From Toxorhynchites rutilus septentrionalis (lineage: Eukaryota > Arthropoda > Insecta > Diptera > Culicidae): a stretch of DNA of 64,000 nucleotides. The notes under the pieces are model-generated. The model ran no database searches and had not been told where the DNA came from. It saw only the letters and a list, made by a program, of their open reading frames with translations. The position numbers were made by a program, and so were the translations under genes. Shown in pieces: positions 34,641 through 45,515 of the stretch; position 1 is the stretch's first letter; every line of letters starts with the position of its first letter. The stretch is from assembly GCF_029784135.1 (NCBI RefSeq), contig NC_073746.1, forward strand, positions 112,342,035 through 112,406,034. The letters are read 5' to 3'.

Positions 34641-35064
34641 TACTTACCAAAATTATAAAAAAAATATTTTAACGAAAATTGAAGTAATAAAAAAATTATT
34701 GAAATTTTGAAATTTTTTTTTGGGATTTAGAGATTCAGTACTAATCTAATTCATATTTAAATGAGTTCCTACGATTTTTTCAGATGTATTCAGTGTTGCG
34801 CGGTACAGAACAATATTTTTTTATATTTCCAAAGGGTCTGGCTGGGTAAGGGAGTTAAAAGCGTCCTCAAACCAAATCACCAGCTGTATGGAAAACATTG
34901 TATAGGGTACGAAATAAAACAATTTGGCAGTAGTACCATATACAGCTCGATTATATACAGTCTCCGATCTTTTTTTCACTGTATATAATCGAATCCTGTA
35001 TATAATCGAGTCATGAAAAAAAGTTCTTTTATTCGTTTTTTTATGCATATATTTTTCGTTTATT

Positions 35065-35122
35065 CTTCTTCTTCTTTTTGGCTTTAAGAGGGTTTAAACT
35101 TTTCAGTTCATTCGCCTCTAGA
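35065..35122 (-). mobile_element. 58-bp retroposed fragment, 14-bp target duplication
   Basis: ATTTTTCGTTTATT occurs at 35051-35064 and 35123-35136. The insert on the minus strand starts CTAGAGGCGAATGAACTG and ends with GAAGAAGAAG. It is nearly identical to 17567-17626 and begins at the same base, which is unexpected for random 5' truncation. Confidence 0.75.
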
Positions 35123-35143
35123 ATTTTTCGTTTATTGAAAAAA

Positions 35144-35775
35144 AAAATGGTTAGGTCATATCTATGATATAACCGTAAAATTGACGTGGGACCTTAGCAA
35201 TTATTTGTTTTGTATTGATTAAATTCTTGTTTGAATGAAACAATTCCCAAATTCAAATGAATTCAATATATTTGCTTTGCCATGTAAGGGCAATTCATGC
35301 ATTGTGATAGATTATGTTCTTCGTCACAAGTAAATTTAATGATAGTCCTTTTACGTTTGGTATGATACCTAGGACAAAATATGTGAACGGAAGGATTATC
35401 GAACGATTATTTTATTTTGCGTTTCCCTCTGAAGTTTGCATCTCTCAAGTGTACGTACTTCTCGAAGCGAATTTGCGAATTTGAATGAACTTGAAAGTTC
35501 ATTCGCATCTAGCGTCTGCACGATTTTTTCAGATTCCTAAGCTTAGAAGATCGCGTTAGGGAAACATATTCTAGTCTACACAAAGGCAAGCGAGTACAAA
35601 AGTACTCGCAGTTTGCTTTCATTTGCAAAGCCCATTTTCCCAGAAACTTTGGTTTTGAACTCTGTGCTCAGTGGGAACAAAAATGCCCCCGACTTGCATG
35701 AATTTGCAATGCCAATTTCCCCACGCTCCATGGATTTGAAGTCTGTGTTAGGGAAACACATTTCGGTGGGAATAA
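35144..35775 (-). mobile_element. Family A copy A9, 5' end missing
   Basis: The 3' end has hairpin-type GGTCATATC / GATATAACC, then TTGACGTGGGAC. It includes the AATTC palindrome block, the GTTCTTCGTCACAAGTAAA block and about two array units, and stops within a unit at about 35772, where MITE sequence resumes. Confidence 0.65.
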
Positions 35776-35975
35776 TCGAGTCCAAAATAGTATATAGTCG
35801 AATCACATATAATCGAGTCTGTATATAATCGTGTCCGACCTGTATTTGGGTCCTTATATGGTACACCATAGGATCTATGGTGAAAAATGCACCTTCTCGT
35901 TTTTATTTTCACGCCATTCTCAATAGCTTTGAGATAAAAAAATTTGGAAAAAATACTGAAAGCACATCTTACTGA

Positions 35976-36144
35976 GGTGTATCGATCAATATTTCCAAAC
36001 AATTTTTTCATAAAAAAATGTAATAATAAAAAAAATTGAATATGCGGTACAAAATGTTTTTATATATTTTCTGGCATTTCGAAATTTTGAAAAAAAATAT
36101 AACTTTGAGACCCACTTCTGCTCTAATTATTAAATAAGAGTTGT
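35976..36144. other. AT-rich spacer
   Basis: No feature recognised. Confidence 0.4.
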
Positions 36145-36433
36145 TTCTATTTTAGCGGCTGCATAAGTTGCCCGTTATTGACAGCTCTGTTCGGGAAAGC
36201 ACACAAATGGACAGAACAAATGTATGGGGCTTCCAGCTTTCATCTATTTAAACCATATACAGACTATGGGATTGTAATGTATACGTATAGAACAAATCCT
36301 AGAAATCTTTCCCTGCAAATCGTTAAAATCAGTTCGCAGCAAAAATACTTATTAACGTTAACTTTATTTCATGAAAACGTTACCTGTTTTCTGATTTGGA
36401 ACTCTTAATGTAAGACGTAGCCCTACGTCAAAA
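36145..36433 (-). mobile_element. Family C copy C2, 5' end only
   Basis: Begins at CTATTTTAGCGGCTGCATAAG and ends with GACGTAGCCCTACGTCAAAA. It contains the conserved TTATTGACAGCTCTGTTCGG and AACGTTAACTTTATTTC blocks. The 3' part and hairpin are absent. Confidence 0.65.
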
Positions 36434-37260
36434 AACTTTTCTTTGACCAAAAAATTAAAAATAAAGTTTTAAAATGGAATATTTAAAAAATTACAGTTTC
36501 TTATATCCAAAAGAAAAATCTATTTTTTGAGACATTTTAAAACTTGCACGTTTTCTTTTCGAAAGCTTTTAATTCAAAAACTATAAAAATAATAATAATC
36601 TAACAGAAATTCTCGTCATTGAATGAAATGTAGGATATTATTCATATTTTCAAAAAAAAAATACAAAAAAGTATGCTCAAAATTGAAATTAATTTTTCTA
36701 AAAAATATATTTTTTAACAAGTCAAAAATATATTTTTTAACAAGTCACATCGGAAGACGGGCAGTTTTATAGGGAAAAAGTTTTTCTATCAACAACTTTT
36801 TCATGTTTGCTTTGAAAAAAATACAACTAATCCTATTTTTATTTAGAGTTAAAATAGCGATAAAGTGTCGTATACACTTTATCGCTATTTTAACTTTAAA
36901 TAAAAATAGGATTAGAAAGTTTTAAATCATGAACTTTTTTCCAAATCCGACAAAAGTTCATGTTTTCCTTTCCTTCCGATCCGATCCTTTAGCTAGTGTA
37001 AAATTTTTCCCTAAAATACTAGCTAATTGGCTTGAGAATTTGATATGTTGATCATCTGAATCGGTTCAGTAGCTCAAATGTTATGAATTTTTGAAAATAG
37101 TCATTTTTTGAAAAAATTGAAATTGAAATAAAAGTGATTTTTCGCACCACCCTAAAATGGAAATGGGTACCAAAAAAATAAAAAATTAAATAAGTACGGG
37201 TCTAATGTTTTGCAAAAAGGAACAAAATTACCGCTGTTCACGAAAATCTGAGAACCACTA
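36434..37260. repeat. Family D-related sequence with a perfect-looking palindrome
   Basis: Contains GAAATGTAGGATATTATTC and ATCGGAAGACGGGCAGTTTTATAGGGAAAAAG, both family D blocks, then the palindrome at 36828-36914. The rest is AT-rich and uninformative. Confidence 0.5.
36828..36914. repeat. Long palindrome, 40-bp arms, 7-bp spacer
   Basis: The left arm is 36828-36867, the right arm 36875-36914, and the spacer is TCGTATA. One mismatch occurs in 40 pairs (G at 36846 on the left against the A-type base on the right). The arm core AAAATAGCGATAAAGTG matches the TATCGCTATCTTG region in the middle of D3, which suggests a foldback made from family D sequence. Confidence 0.9.
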
Positions 37261-37692
37261 CAGGGAAACTTCGATATAACGTACCCTCGTTATAACGTAC
37301 CCTCGATATAACGTCACTCGATATAACGTACACCTTTTCAAAGTGTAAAGGAATTTTTTTTTCAATATTTTTTTTCTGATAGAACAATTAATTATCTGTA
37401 ATGTGATGCTAAAACAAGTTTTGTACCTTCAATCAATCTCGAAATACAGCTGGTTTTGAGATTCCAGATTCTAAATGAATAAAGCTCTAATCAACAGTAC
37501 GAAGGGAAACATCATGAGAAAGGCTGGCTTCGTCTTCTGATTGAAGTTATTCATTAACTTGACTAAAACAGCAACACAATAATGTATTATAGACTACGTT
37601 TGTGAGTACTTTACTATGCTTCGATATAACGTACAATTCGATACAACGTACAATTTTGAAAGTGAAATGTACGTTATATCGAAGTTTACCTG
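37261..37692. mobile_element. Pogo-like MITE, 432 bp, TA target duplication
   Basis: The left end CAGGGAAACTTCGATATAAC and the right end, complement of CAGGTAAACTTCGATATAAC, are near-perfect inverted repeats. TA lies at 37259-37260 and 37693-37694. The words CGATATAACGTAC are repeated several times next to each end. There is no transposase; CAGG ends plus TA duplication suggest a pogo/Tigger-type source. Confidence 0.85.
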
Positions 37693-38426
37693 TATATCGA
37701 TTTGACATGGAATGACTGTCTTTTATAGATTCTGGAATATATGAAATTTTTGTATGGAGACTTCTGAAAAAATGTTTTACTCGTAAAATTTTTATGTGTG
37801 AATTCTCGCGTTTGACATGCTCTTGGCGTGTTTCTTAAATATTTTAAAGAAACATAATTTTGAGAAAAATGGATATTAATTTTGAAAATATTTTTTTTTC
37901 AGCATACATTATTTCCAGCATTTTATTTTTATATTCAAAATTTTGTAGCTCTATTCTTAATGAAAATTTGAAAAATTTCATACATTTAATCCTTTGACGT
38001 GAATTTTGCAGGTATTCTACTTTTTGAGAAATTAGAAATTTTTGTTAAAAACGTGCAATTTTTAAAAGATCCTGGGCAAACAAAAAATATTTTTTTAAAT
38101 AGTTTTTGAGATATTTTTAAGCTTTATTTTAATTTTTTTTCGGTCAAAAACTGACTTTTTTTCAGAACCGCATAATTATAATTTATAACTTTGCTCAAGA
38201 CACCATTTCGATCAAATATCCCTGTTTGGCGTCATAGTTTATTTCCTGAATGATACCATTTTTGCATAAGCCCTTTTCAAAAATTAATCGTGATCGTATT
38301 TAAAAAAAAAAACTAATACCGTAAATGACATTGTTGACAAGTTGGCAAAGTTTCAGCCAATTCAAAAATATGAAATGAATTTTTTTCTCGAAAATTCATG
38401 TTGATTGATGAAACGCCTTTGATACT
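37693..38426. repeat. AT-rich, family D-like
   Basis: Fragments such as TGAATTCTCGCGTTTGACATG echo the family D block at 14235-14265 and 26700-26730. No gene. Confidence 0.45.
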
Positions 38427-39940
38427 TTTGACGTAGGATTACGTCTTTCGGGAACATATTGGGGTACAAATTGAAAATCGAAAATCGAGCACATAGTGAA
38501 AAATGTCCTATTTTAAACGCTTATTGCTCAGTCATTTCATGATGGATTGGTGAAATTTTTGCGTCAATCGATTTCGGCACTCCATAACAAATTTCTATAT
38601 TCAAGAAAATAATATATGTCATGAAACTAACTATCGAACAATTGAAAAATCTCAACCCCTATCCTAACGGAAATACCCACTTCTAATTGGTCGAATTGAC
38701 GACACATGCGGCGGGTCCCTAACAGAGACATCGAAACCAAGCTGCCTGGGGGAAAAAGGCACTGCAAATACATGAAAGTAGAGGGAACTTTTGCTCCCAC
38801 CGAAATGTTTTCCCCAACAGAGACATCAAAACCAAGATGCCCGGGGGAAATCGGCATTGCAAATATGTGCAAGTCGGGGGCATTTTTATATTTCAAGTAA
38901 GGTGAGTGATACGATTAATTCTAGCAAATAAAATTTGAATTTGGAGCTTTAATGTGTATTATACTTTAATCGTGTATTGTGGAAAATTTAGCACAAGTGA
39001 AAGTGTAAAATTGTATATGGTAGGAGTTGTGTTAAAAATGACTTGATATATGAAACGATTTATTTCAATTTTCATAAATAAAAACCAAGGTGTGTTCCCG
39101 CTCGAGAACAGGTCGTTTGGTTTAAGTTGTCTGTTTTGTTGTGTTCATTTCCACCCAAGAAAAGTTTATACGGCGAGAAAAATTGGAAAAATAAAGAAAT
39201 ATTAGAAAAAGTGATTTCCCATATGCTCCACATATAGTATTAGGTGTTGTTAGTCCACTCAGAAAGGAAAAAGTATAAAAGAAAATTACCTTTTCCATTA
39301 CAAATGTGTTTTCTCCATATTAAAGAAACATGTTTTTACTAATGAGAAAAACTAATACAGGTCGGATATATAATCGCAATTTTCCTTTCAACGTTAATTT
39401 TCGAATCCAATACATAATCGAATCACAAAAAAGCTATTTTTCTATTAATGTTTGACATTCATACATTAATGAAAAAATTGGTTTTCTTGATATTCGATTA
39501 TGTATAGAATTTGAAAATAATTGTTGATAAAAAATGGTCGACTATATATAATCGAGTCCGACCTGTAATTGTGTTCGGTATTGATAATTATCTTATATTA
39601 CATTGGTGAGTTTTTTTTTATTTGTTTCATCCATACATAACACAGGCGGCATCTCGTCTAGTATCACAGACGGCGGTTTTCATCATCTCTAGTTCCACTT
39701 CGATATCTTTTATCTGAAACGCACCATCCAACGACTATTTACTATCCTTCTGTCATTATCACTCGGAAAACACTGGTGAAGTGAAGAAACAATACCCAAC
39801 AACCAAACAAAACAGCCCTTTCCAGGGCCACCAAATCATTATCAAAGAGTTTAAAACATATCCAAAATCAACAGATAGCCTAACGGAATCCTACGTCAAC
39901 TATGCGGTCGTGTCTCGCACACAACCCTCCTTTGACTTTT
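38427..39940 (+). mobile_element. Family B Helentron-like element, copy B2
   Basis: The 5' end is TTGACGTAGGATTACGTCTT next to a T-run. The 3' end has GGAATCCTACGTCAAC, a hairpin at 39906-39926 (GGTCGTGTC / CACACAACC) and CCTCCTTTGACTTTTT. Two array units lie at about 38715-38890. A TA-flanked MITE is nested at 39358-39565; B1 supplies the unoccupied sequence (GAGAAAAATTGGGTTCG). Confidence 0.8.
39358..39565. mobile_element. TA-flanked MITE, 208 bp, nested in B2
   Basis: The left end is CAGGTCGGATATATAATCG; the right end is the complement of CAGGTCGGACTCGATTATAT. TA flanks at 39356-39357 and 39566-39567. It shares its ends with the elements at 34943 and 19324. Confidence 0.75.
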
Positions 39941-40808
39941 TAGCTAATTGAAAACAAATTATGAGGATGTCATAAAATTTGCTAAATATTTATTTTGGAT
40001 GTACGACGAATGTGGGGAAACGCTGAAAAATGTAATTTTACGTTGTGTTGGTGGATACTTTAATCAGCCATACCGGTCTTTTGAAAAACGCGGTGGTTCA
40101 GAAAAGTCAAAAGCTTTTGTCAATCGTTAACAGAAACAGAAATATATGAAGTATAACCTGTTTCTTTGCTAAATTTCGTTCTGCATTGCCTGCGTTGCTA
40201 AACCGCTCAAAAATGTTGCATGAATTTGATGAACACTGAGATATTACAAAAGTGGGTCACAGCTTCTTGGAGTGAGTGCACAGGATTGTCTCAGTTTTTA
40301 CAATTTTATAAAATTGTATTATACCACCTACGACATTGTACAACTTCCTCGATGCTAATATGTTTTACCCTAGGACTAACCATCATAACCTATTTTATAT
40401 AATGAACATTTGTTGAGAAAATATAAAATTTATTTTTTTTTTAAATTAAAAAAAAAAATCGAAATATAATACTATACTATTATCACAATTAAAATTGGTC
40501 ATATGCTTGGGTGCCAGCTACCCAAAACTACAATCTTATTGTAGGGCTAATTATTATTAGCTAATCTTATGTACAAAGTTTGTGAAAAATTTGGAAGGGT
40601 CGGGTAAAAATCAGTTGTTTTTCGATTAAATTGGCGTGTCATTGCTCTTCCTTTTGACACCCGGCATCTAGAAAAACATGTGTGAGAAATAGCGGCGGTG
40701 GAAACGTATTCCGACTGTTTTAAAGATTATCACTCTAGCTATGGAATCCAAAAAATAGAAAATATCTGGAACAAGTATGTTGATATTCAAAGAGTTTAGG
40801 CTGGATAA
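39941..40808. other. Spacer between two facing family B copies
   Basis: AT-rich, with no domain in its short frames. It would be the loop if the inverted B2 and B3 copies were transcribed together. Confidence 0.45.
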
Positions 40809-42075
40809 AAAGTCACAGGAGGGTTGTGCCCGAGACACGGCCGCACAGTTGACGTAGGATTCCGTTGGGCTATCTGTTGATTTTGGATATGATGGAAAAA
40901 TTACATCGGTAAACTCTTTGATGATGATTTGGTGGCTCTGAAAAGGGCCGTTTTGTTTGGTTGTTCGCTATTATTTGTTTACTCCACCAGTGTTTACCGA
41001 ATGATGATGACAGAAGGATGGGTAAACAGTCGTTGGATGGTGCGTATCAGATAAAAGATGCCGAAGTGGAACGAGATATGATGAAAACCGCCCTCTGTGA
41101 TCCTAGACGAGATGCCTCCTGTGTTATATATTGATGAAATAAAGAAAAAAAAAACCCACCAATGTAATATAAGATAATTACCAATACCGAACACAATTAT
41201 TATTTTTTCTCATCAGTAAAAACTTGTTACTTTAATATAGAGAAAACATATTTCAAATGGAAAAAAGGTAATTTTCTTTTATAATTTTTTCTCTCTGAGT
41301 GTTTATTCAACCCGATGCGAATTTTAATTGGACTAACAACACCTATACTAGACTACACTTTTCCAATTATTCTAGCCGTATAAACATTCATTGGGTGAAA
41401 ATGAACACAACAAAACAGACAGCTTAAATCGATAGCCCCCTTCTCGAGCCGGGGGACCCCTTGGTTTTTATTTATGAAAATTGAAATAAATCGTTTCATA
41501 TATCAAGTCATTTTTAACACAACTGCTACCATATGCAATTTTACACCTATTTTTCACAATACACGATCGGTCATTGATATGAAATTTCACGAAGCAACCA
41601 ACATGAAAGTTCCAAATTTAAATTTTATTTGCTAGAATTAATCGTATCACTCACTTTTCTTTCAATATAAAAATTCACCCTAATTACATATATTTGCAGT
41701 GCCGAGTTCACCCGAACACCATGGTTTTGATGTCTCTGTGTCGATTTCCCCAGGCAGCTTGGTTTTTATGTCTCTGTTAGGGAACCTCCGCATGTGTCGT
41801 CAATTTCGACCAATCAAAAGAGGGTATTTCCGTTAGGATAGGGGTTGAGATTTTTCAATTGTTCGATAGTTAGTTTCATGATATATATTATTTTCTTCAA
41901 TATAAAAAATTGCTATGGAGTGCCGAAATCAATTGACGCAAAAATTTCATCAATCCATCATGAAATGACTGAGCAATAAGCGTTTGAAATAGGACAATTT
42001 TCACGATGTGCTTGATTTTCGATTTTCAATTTGTATCCCAATATGTTCCCGAAAGACGTAATCCTACGTCAAAAA
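40809..42075 (-). mobile_element. Family B Helentron-like element, copy B3
   Basis: The 3' end (left) is AAAAAGTCACAGGAGG, hairpin at 40822-40842 (GGTTGTGCC / GACACGGCC), then GCACAGTTGACGTAGGATTCC. The 5' end (right) is CGAAAGACGTAATCCTACGTC followed by A-run. The array units at about 41690-41790 are degraded. It faces B2. Confidence 0.78.
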
Positions 42076-42807
42076 ATATATTTTAACAGAAAAGAAATTG
42101 TGGTTCAAATGTAGAACGAATTCCAAAAATTGGTTGTGGTTTTCAAAATTCTCCAACAGCTTTCACTCGAGGAAAAGTGTCCGAAGCGAGCCGGTCAGAA
42201 TAACTCCACAATAAAAATTGAAGTGTTTTAAGATGTTCGGGGGAAAAAGTTCTTCAAACTCGCGCATTCTCGATCTTGTTACTGAGAATACGTGAATTAC
42301 GTAAATTGTTTGTTTCTTTTCGATCCTTAGTTGTGCCGTAATTGTTCGAATAACAATCGTTTTATGCAATCGTCAATAGATTAACATCATTAGTAGCAAC
42401 TATCTTCGTGTTCAGTGCATCAGAATCTAGAATCTTATTTGTTTCGGTCAAGTATATGATCCTGCCTGTCTTAAAGGTTGTAATCTGAAAGTGTCAAATT
42501 CCCATTTTAGTCCGTCTCGATCTTTAGATCCTTCAATGCTTTGTGAAAGTTTATGTCAAACTTTGTACGTTGTAATGTCGTCTGTGAACTGTTGTCTCGT
42601 GTTCGTGTATTTATTGTATTTCGAATTCAATTCAACTTTGATGGAGTTCCCTTTTAAACATACTTCTGTACTGATTGGTGTTTTTGGATATATTTTCCAT
42701 TAAAATATAGCCACAAGTGTTCATGCATACAAACTCCCCTGTGAATTACCGTTACAAGTTCCATTATAATTAACGTTATATAGAGTAAATAATTCATAAA
42801 TTCAAAT
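42076..42807. other. No gene recognised
   Basis: Unassigned sequence. A plus-strand frame at 42491-42703 has a hydrophobic C-terminal half but no recognisable family, so I do not call it. Confidence 0.4.
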
Positions 42808-43483
42808 ATTGACGCACATTAAGAGTGCCAAATTAGAAAACAGGTCACGTTTTTATGAAATATAGTTAACGTTAATATCTATTTTTACTGCGGACGGATT
42901 TTAACGATTTGCATACCAATCGAATCGGAAATTTTCTATGATTTGTTTGATATGCTATACATTACAATATCATAGGTTTAAATTGATGAAAAATTGGAAG
43001 CATTCCCATTTCTCCATACATTTGTTATGTCCATTTGTGTGCTTTCCCGAACAGAACTGTCAATAACGAACAACCTATGCAGCCGCTAGAACAGAAACAA
43101 CGAAGAGGGATAGTGAAAAGAGAATATTTGCGAAGTAAATTTCACCCTTGCATAGTAGGTAAGGTGTCGCTAGCGTATAAGTATAGCATCTCCTCTGAGG
43201 AAAATTCACAGAATCTTTCTGTGCCCGATACAACAAAGGTCGCTTATTCTGCTCGTTTTGTGTTTTATATTTCCCCTCGAGCTGTGAATTATTAGTGCAT
43301 TGTTCTCCCAAAGCAAGAAAGAATCGTTGCTTCTCGAAATGGTTCTACAAAACCACGCAAGCCATTAAACCTTTTTAGGGTCCTCGGAACTTTTTACCAA
43401 AGAGTGATTTATGAAATTTCGACGTATTCGCAAATAATATCCGAAATGATAAGACAACGAATTTAAAAACAAAAAAAAATTAA
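42808..43483 (+). mobile_element. Family C copy C3, 5' part
   Basis: Starts with the decayed terminus ATTGACGCACATTAAGAGTGCC and passes through GTCACGTTTTTATGAAATA, AACGTTAATATC and CCCGAACAGAACTGTCAATAACG to GAAATTTCGACGTATTCGCAAATAATATCC. In copy C5 that last block lies only about 35 bp from the hairpin. The missing tail is at 45456-45515, beyond copy C4. Confidence 0.65.
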
Positions 43484-45455
43484 ATAGTAGAACTACGCTG
43501 TTATTTTATATGAGTCGCTTATTTATTCTTTCGGATATTATTTATAATGCTGTGAAATTTTAGAATAAACTGCTTAGTAGAATAAACTCTGAAATGGTTT
43601 TTTCATTTTAAAATCAGTTGACAATAATTGATTGATGATTCATTCTTGCCCTCGCAAAACAATACACTTGCTGATCGTATGTCGCAATTTATTTCATGTC
43701 AATGCATTGAAAATTTCCCTCGAACGTTATTCCGGTGGCTTTTTTCGCAATTGACATAGACTCGGCTACAGTCGATTATATACATGTTGCACCAGCACCA
43801 TTATTCCACATCACATAACTACATCAATATATCTTTGGCACTGCATGGAAACAACAACATTGACAACACTTTCAAGTATCAAATATCACGATACATGTTA
43901 TTTAGTATTGTCTCAAAGGAATCGGAATAGGCATCGTTCGTACAACGTAAACCAAGCGCCAAACAAGCGTTCGCCATAGCATGCATATAGAGCCATACAT
44001 TGGTGGCTTGAAACTACTAGGAATTTCAACACTTCTCATCATTTTGCGCTATTCTCAAAAGAAACGCTTCTGTTAATATTACTGGCCTCGAAAAGAGGTT
44101 GCATTACTTTCTCATCCTCGAGAGAAGCGCAGTTGTCACCCTTAGTGGAGGAAGTTTTGCTATTGGCAAGCGAAATATAATCACATACAAAATCGACATT
44201 TACTTTCTTGGTTACTAAACAACGAAATAAACTCTGTTTGTTGATAACAACCTCGAAAACAGTAGCAATGCTTCATTATGATCAATATTAGCGCAAATGC
44301 AATCCTAGTTGAAGGCAGTCGCGACTGACACGCGAACCCAAATAACTTATAACATTCCAGTAAGACATTCAAGATGCTTGGTATTCCCCAAATAATTTTT
44401 CGGCGCACAACCTTAACGCTTGCTTCGCCATAACGTCAGTTTAATGCATTGATGCATTCTCAAAGGCACCAACGAAGCCCTTATGATGACGGAAAACAAA
44501 CAATGTTAACTGCTTGGAAAAAGACTGAATTATGCCACACAGCTTGTACTCTGCTGCAACATGCGAATTCGCTGATGAGTTTGCCCGACGAGCGACCGCC
44601 TTCACCACCAGCGGGCGGATCTTGATTTTGTTGCTGCCTGGGTAACGGCGTTTACATTTTCGACCGACGCGCCGAAATCGCCTACTTCGCTGTTGTTCGA
44701 TGCGGTGTCACATTCGCGAAGGCTCGGTTCAGTGCGAGCGCTTTTCACTGCACCAACATCGCGTGCATCATTAGATGACGCTTGCCTCGAAATGTTATTG
44801 CCCCTGGCAATGCGTTCGTTTTTTGCAGAGCTAGAGCCTGCCTTCTTCTTCTTCTTGCTCATCCCACACTACGTCCAATTTATAACGCGAAAAGAAAAAC
44901 ACACGATACGAATAACGCAAAAAACGAACAGAAAAACCAAACGACGATATCCAAGTTGGATTACCACTGGTGGGGTCCAATCTTAGATCGAAGCACAGTG
45001 AAAGCAAAGTGAACTGGATTGCTCAAAAGTCCGATGCCGAATGAAAGTTTGCCTCAGCGAGACCCACTGTTTATACTCTAGGCAAGTATTCCCCTTCATT
45101 CTTCTACTTTTCCTTTATTCACGGAGACTTTAAATCCTACGATTTCCCTTCCGTTGGTCGTCGATAAGTTGCTCGTTATTGACAGCTCTGTTCGGGAAAG
45201 CACACAAATGAACAGAAGAAATGTATGGGAAAATGGAAATGCTTAAAGTTTTCATGAATTTTAGCCATTTACAAACCAGGGGATTCTAATGTATAGCATA
45301 TTAAACAAATCTTACGGAATTTCCGATTCGTTTAATATGTAAATCGCCAAAATCCGTTCGCGGCAAAAATAGTTATTAACGTTAACTTTATTTCATAAAA
45401 ACGTGACCTGTTTTCTGATTTGGCACCCTTAATGAAAGACGTAGTTCTACGTCAA
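43484..45455 (-). mobile_element. Family C copy C4, inserted in C3
   Basis: The left end has the inner motif TAGTAGAACTACG without a hairpin. The right end terminates with GACGTAGTTCTACGTCAAAA. It shares TTTCGGATATTATTT, the TTGCCCTCGCAAAACAATACAC block and the 5' 290 bp with C5. Its 1.97 kb length against 0.88 kb for C5 is due to a private interior at about 43740-45120. That interior is more GC-rich and holds the open frame at 44602-44862. Confidence 0.65.
44602..44862 (-). other. Unrecognised 86-codon frame in C4 interior
   Basis: The frame begins with ATG and a lysine run (MSKKKKKAG), is Ser/Asn/Ala-rich and hydrophilic, and ends RSARWW. Base use differs from the AT-rich surroundings (GC near half). 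No domain was recognised. It could be a captured piece of a host gene, comparable with gene-fragment capture known in rolling-circle elements, or a chance frame. Upstream on the minus strand there is no clear promoter. Confidence 0.25.
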
Positions 45456-45515
45456 AATAGATTGCATAGTCCTACGTCCTAAGCGATCGTGTCTCGGATA
45501 CAACACCTGGAGTTT
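45456..45515 (+). mobile_element. 3' end of C3 beyond the C4 insertion
   Basis: TAGATTGCATAGTCCTACGTCC (inner motif) is followed by hairpin arms GATCGTGTC and GATACAACA (45485-45505). This is a plus-strand 3' end with no body of its own, and copy C3 upstream is a plus-strand body with no 3' end, so the two are read as one element split by C4. Confidence 0.6.

Larger units (their letters stand above)
34943..35842. mobile_element. TA-flanked MITE with CAG/CTG ends, carrying nested inserts
   Basis: The left end CAGCTCGATTATATACAG and the right end CTGTATATAATCGTGTCCG...CCTG are inverted, with TA at 34941-34942 and 35843-35844. Further TATATAATCGA words lie just inside both ends. Related ends bound 39358-39565. 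Most of the interior is a partial family A copy (35144-35775) and a 58-bp retroposed fragment, so the element itself was probably only about 200 bp. Confidence 0.6.
34834..35975 (+). repeat. Repeat R, second copy, split by a MITE
   Basis: Left part: GGGTCTGGCTGGGTAAGGGAG...CAATTTGGCAGTAGTACCA. Right part from 35843: TTTGGGTCCTTATATGG...AGGATCTATGGTGAAAAATG. The 900 bp between them is a TA-flanked element absent from the first copy. Confidence 0.6.
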
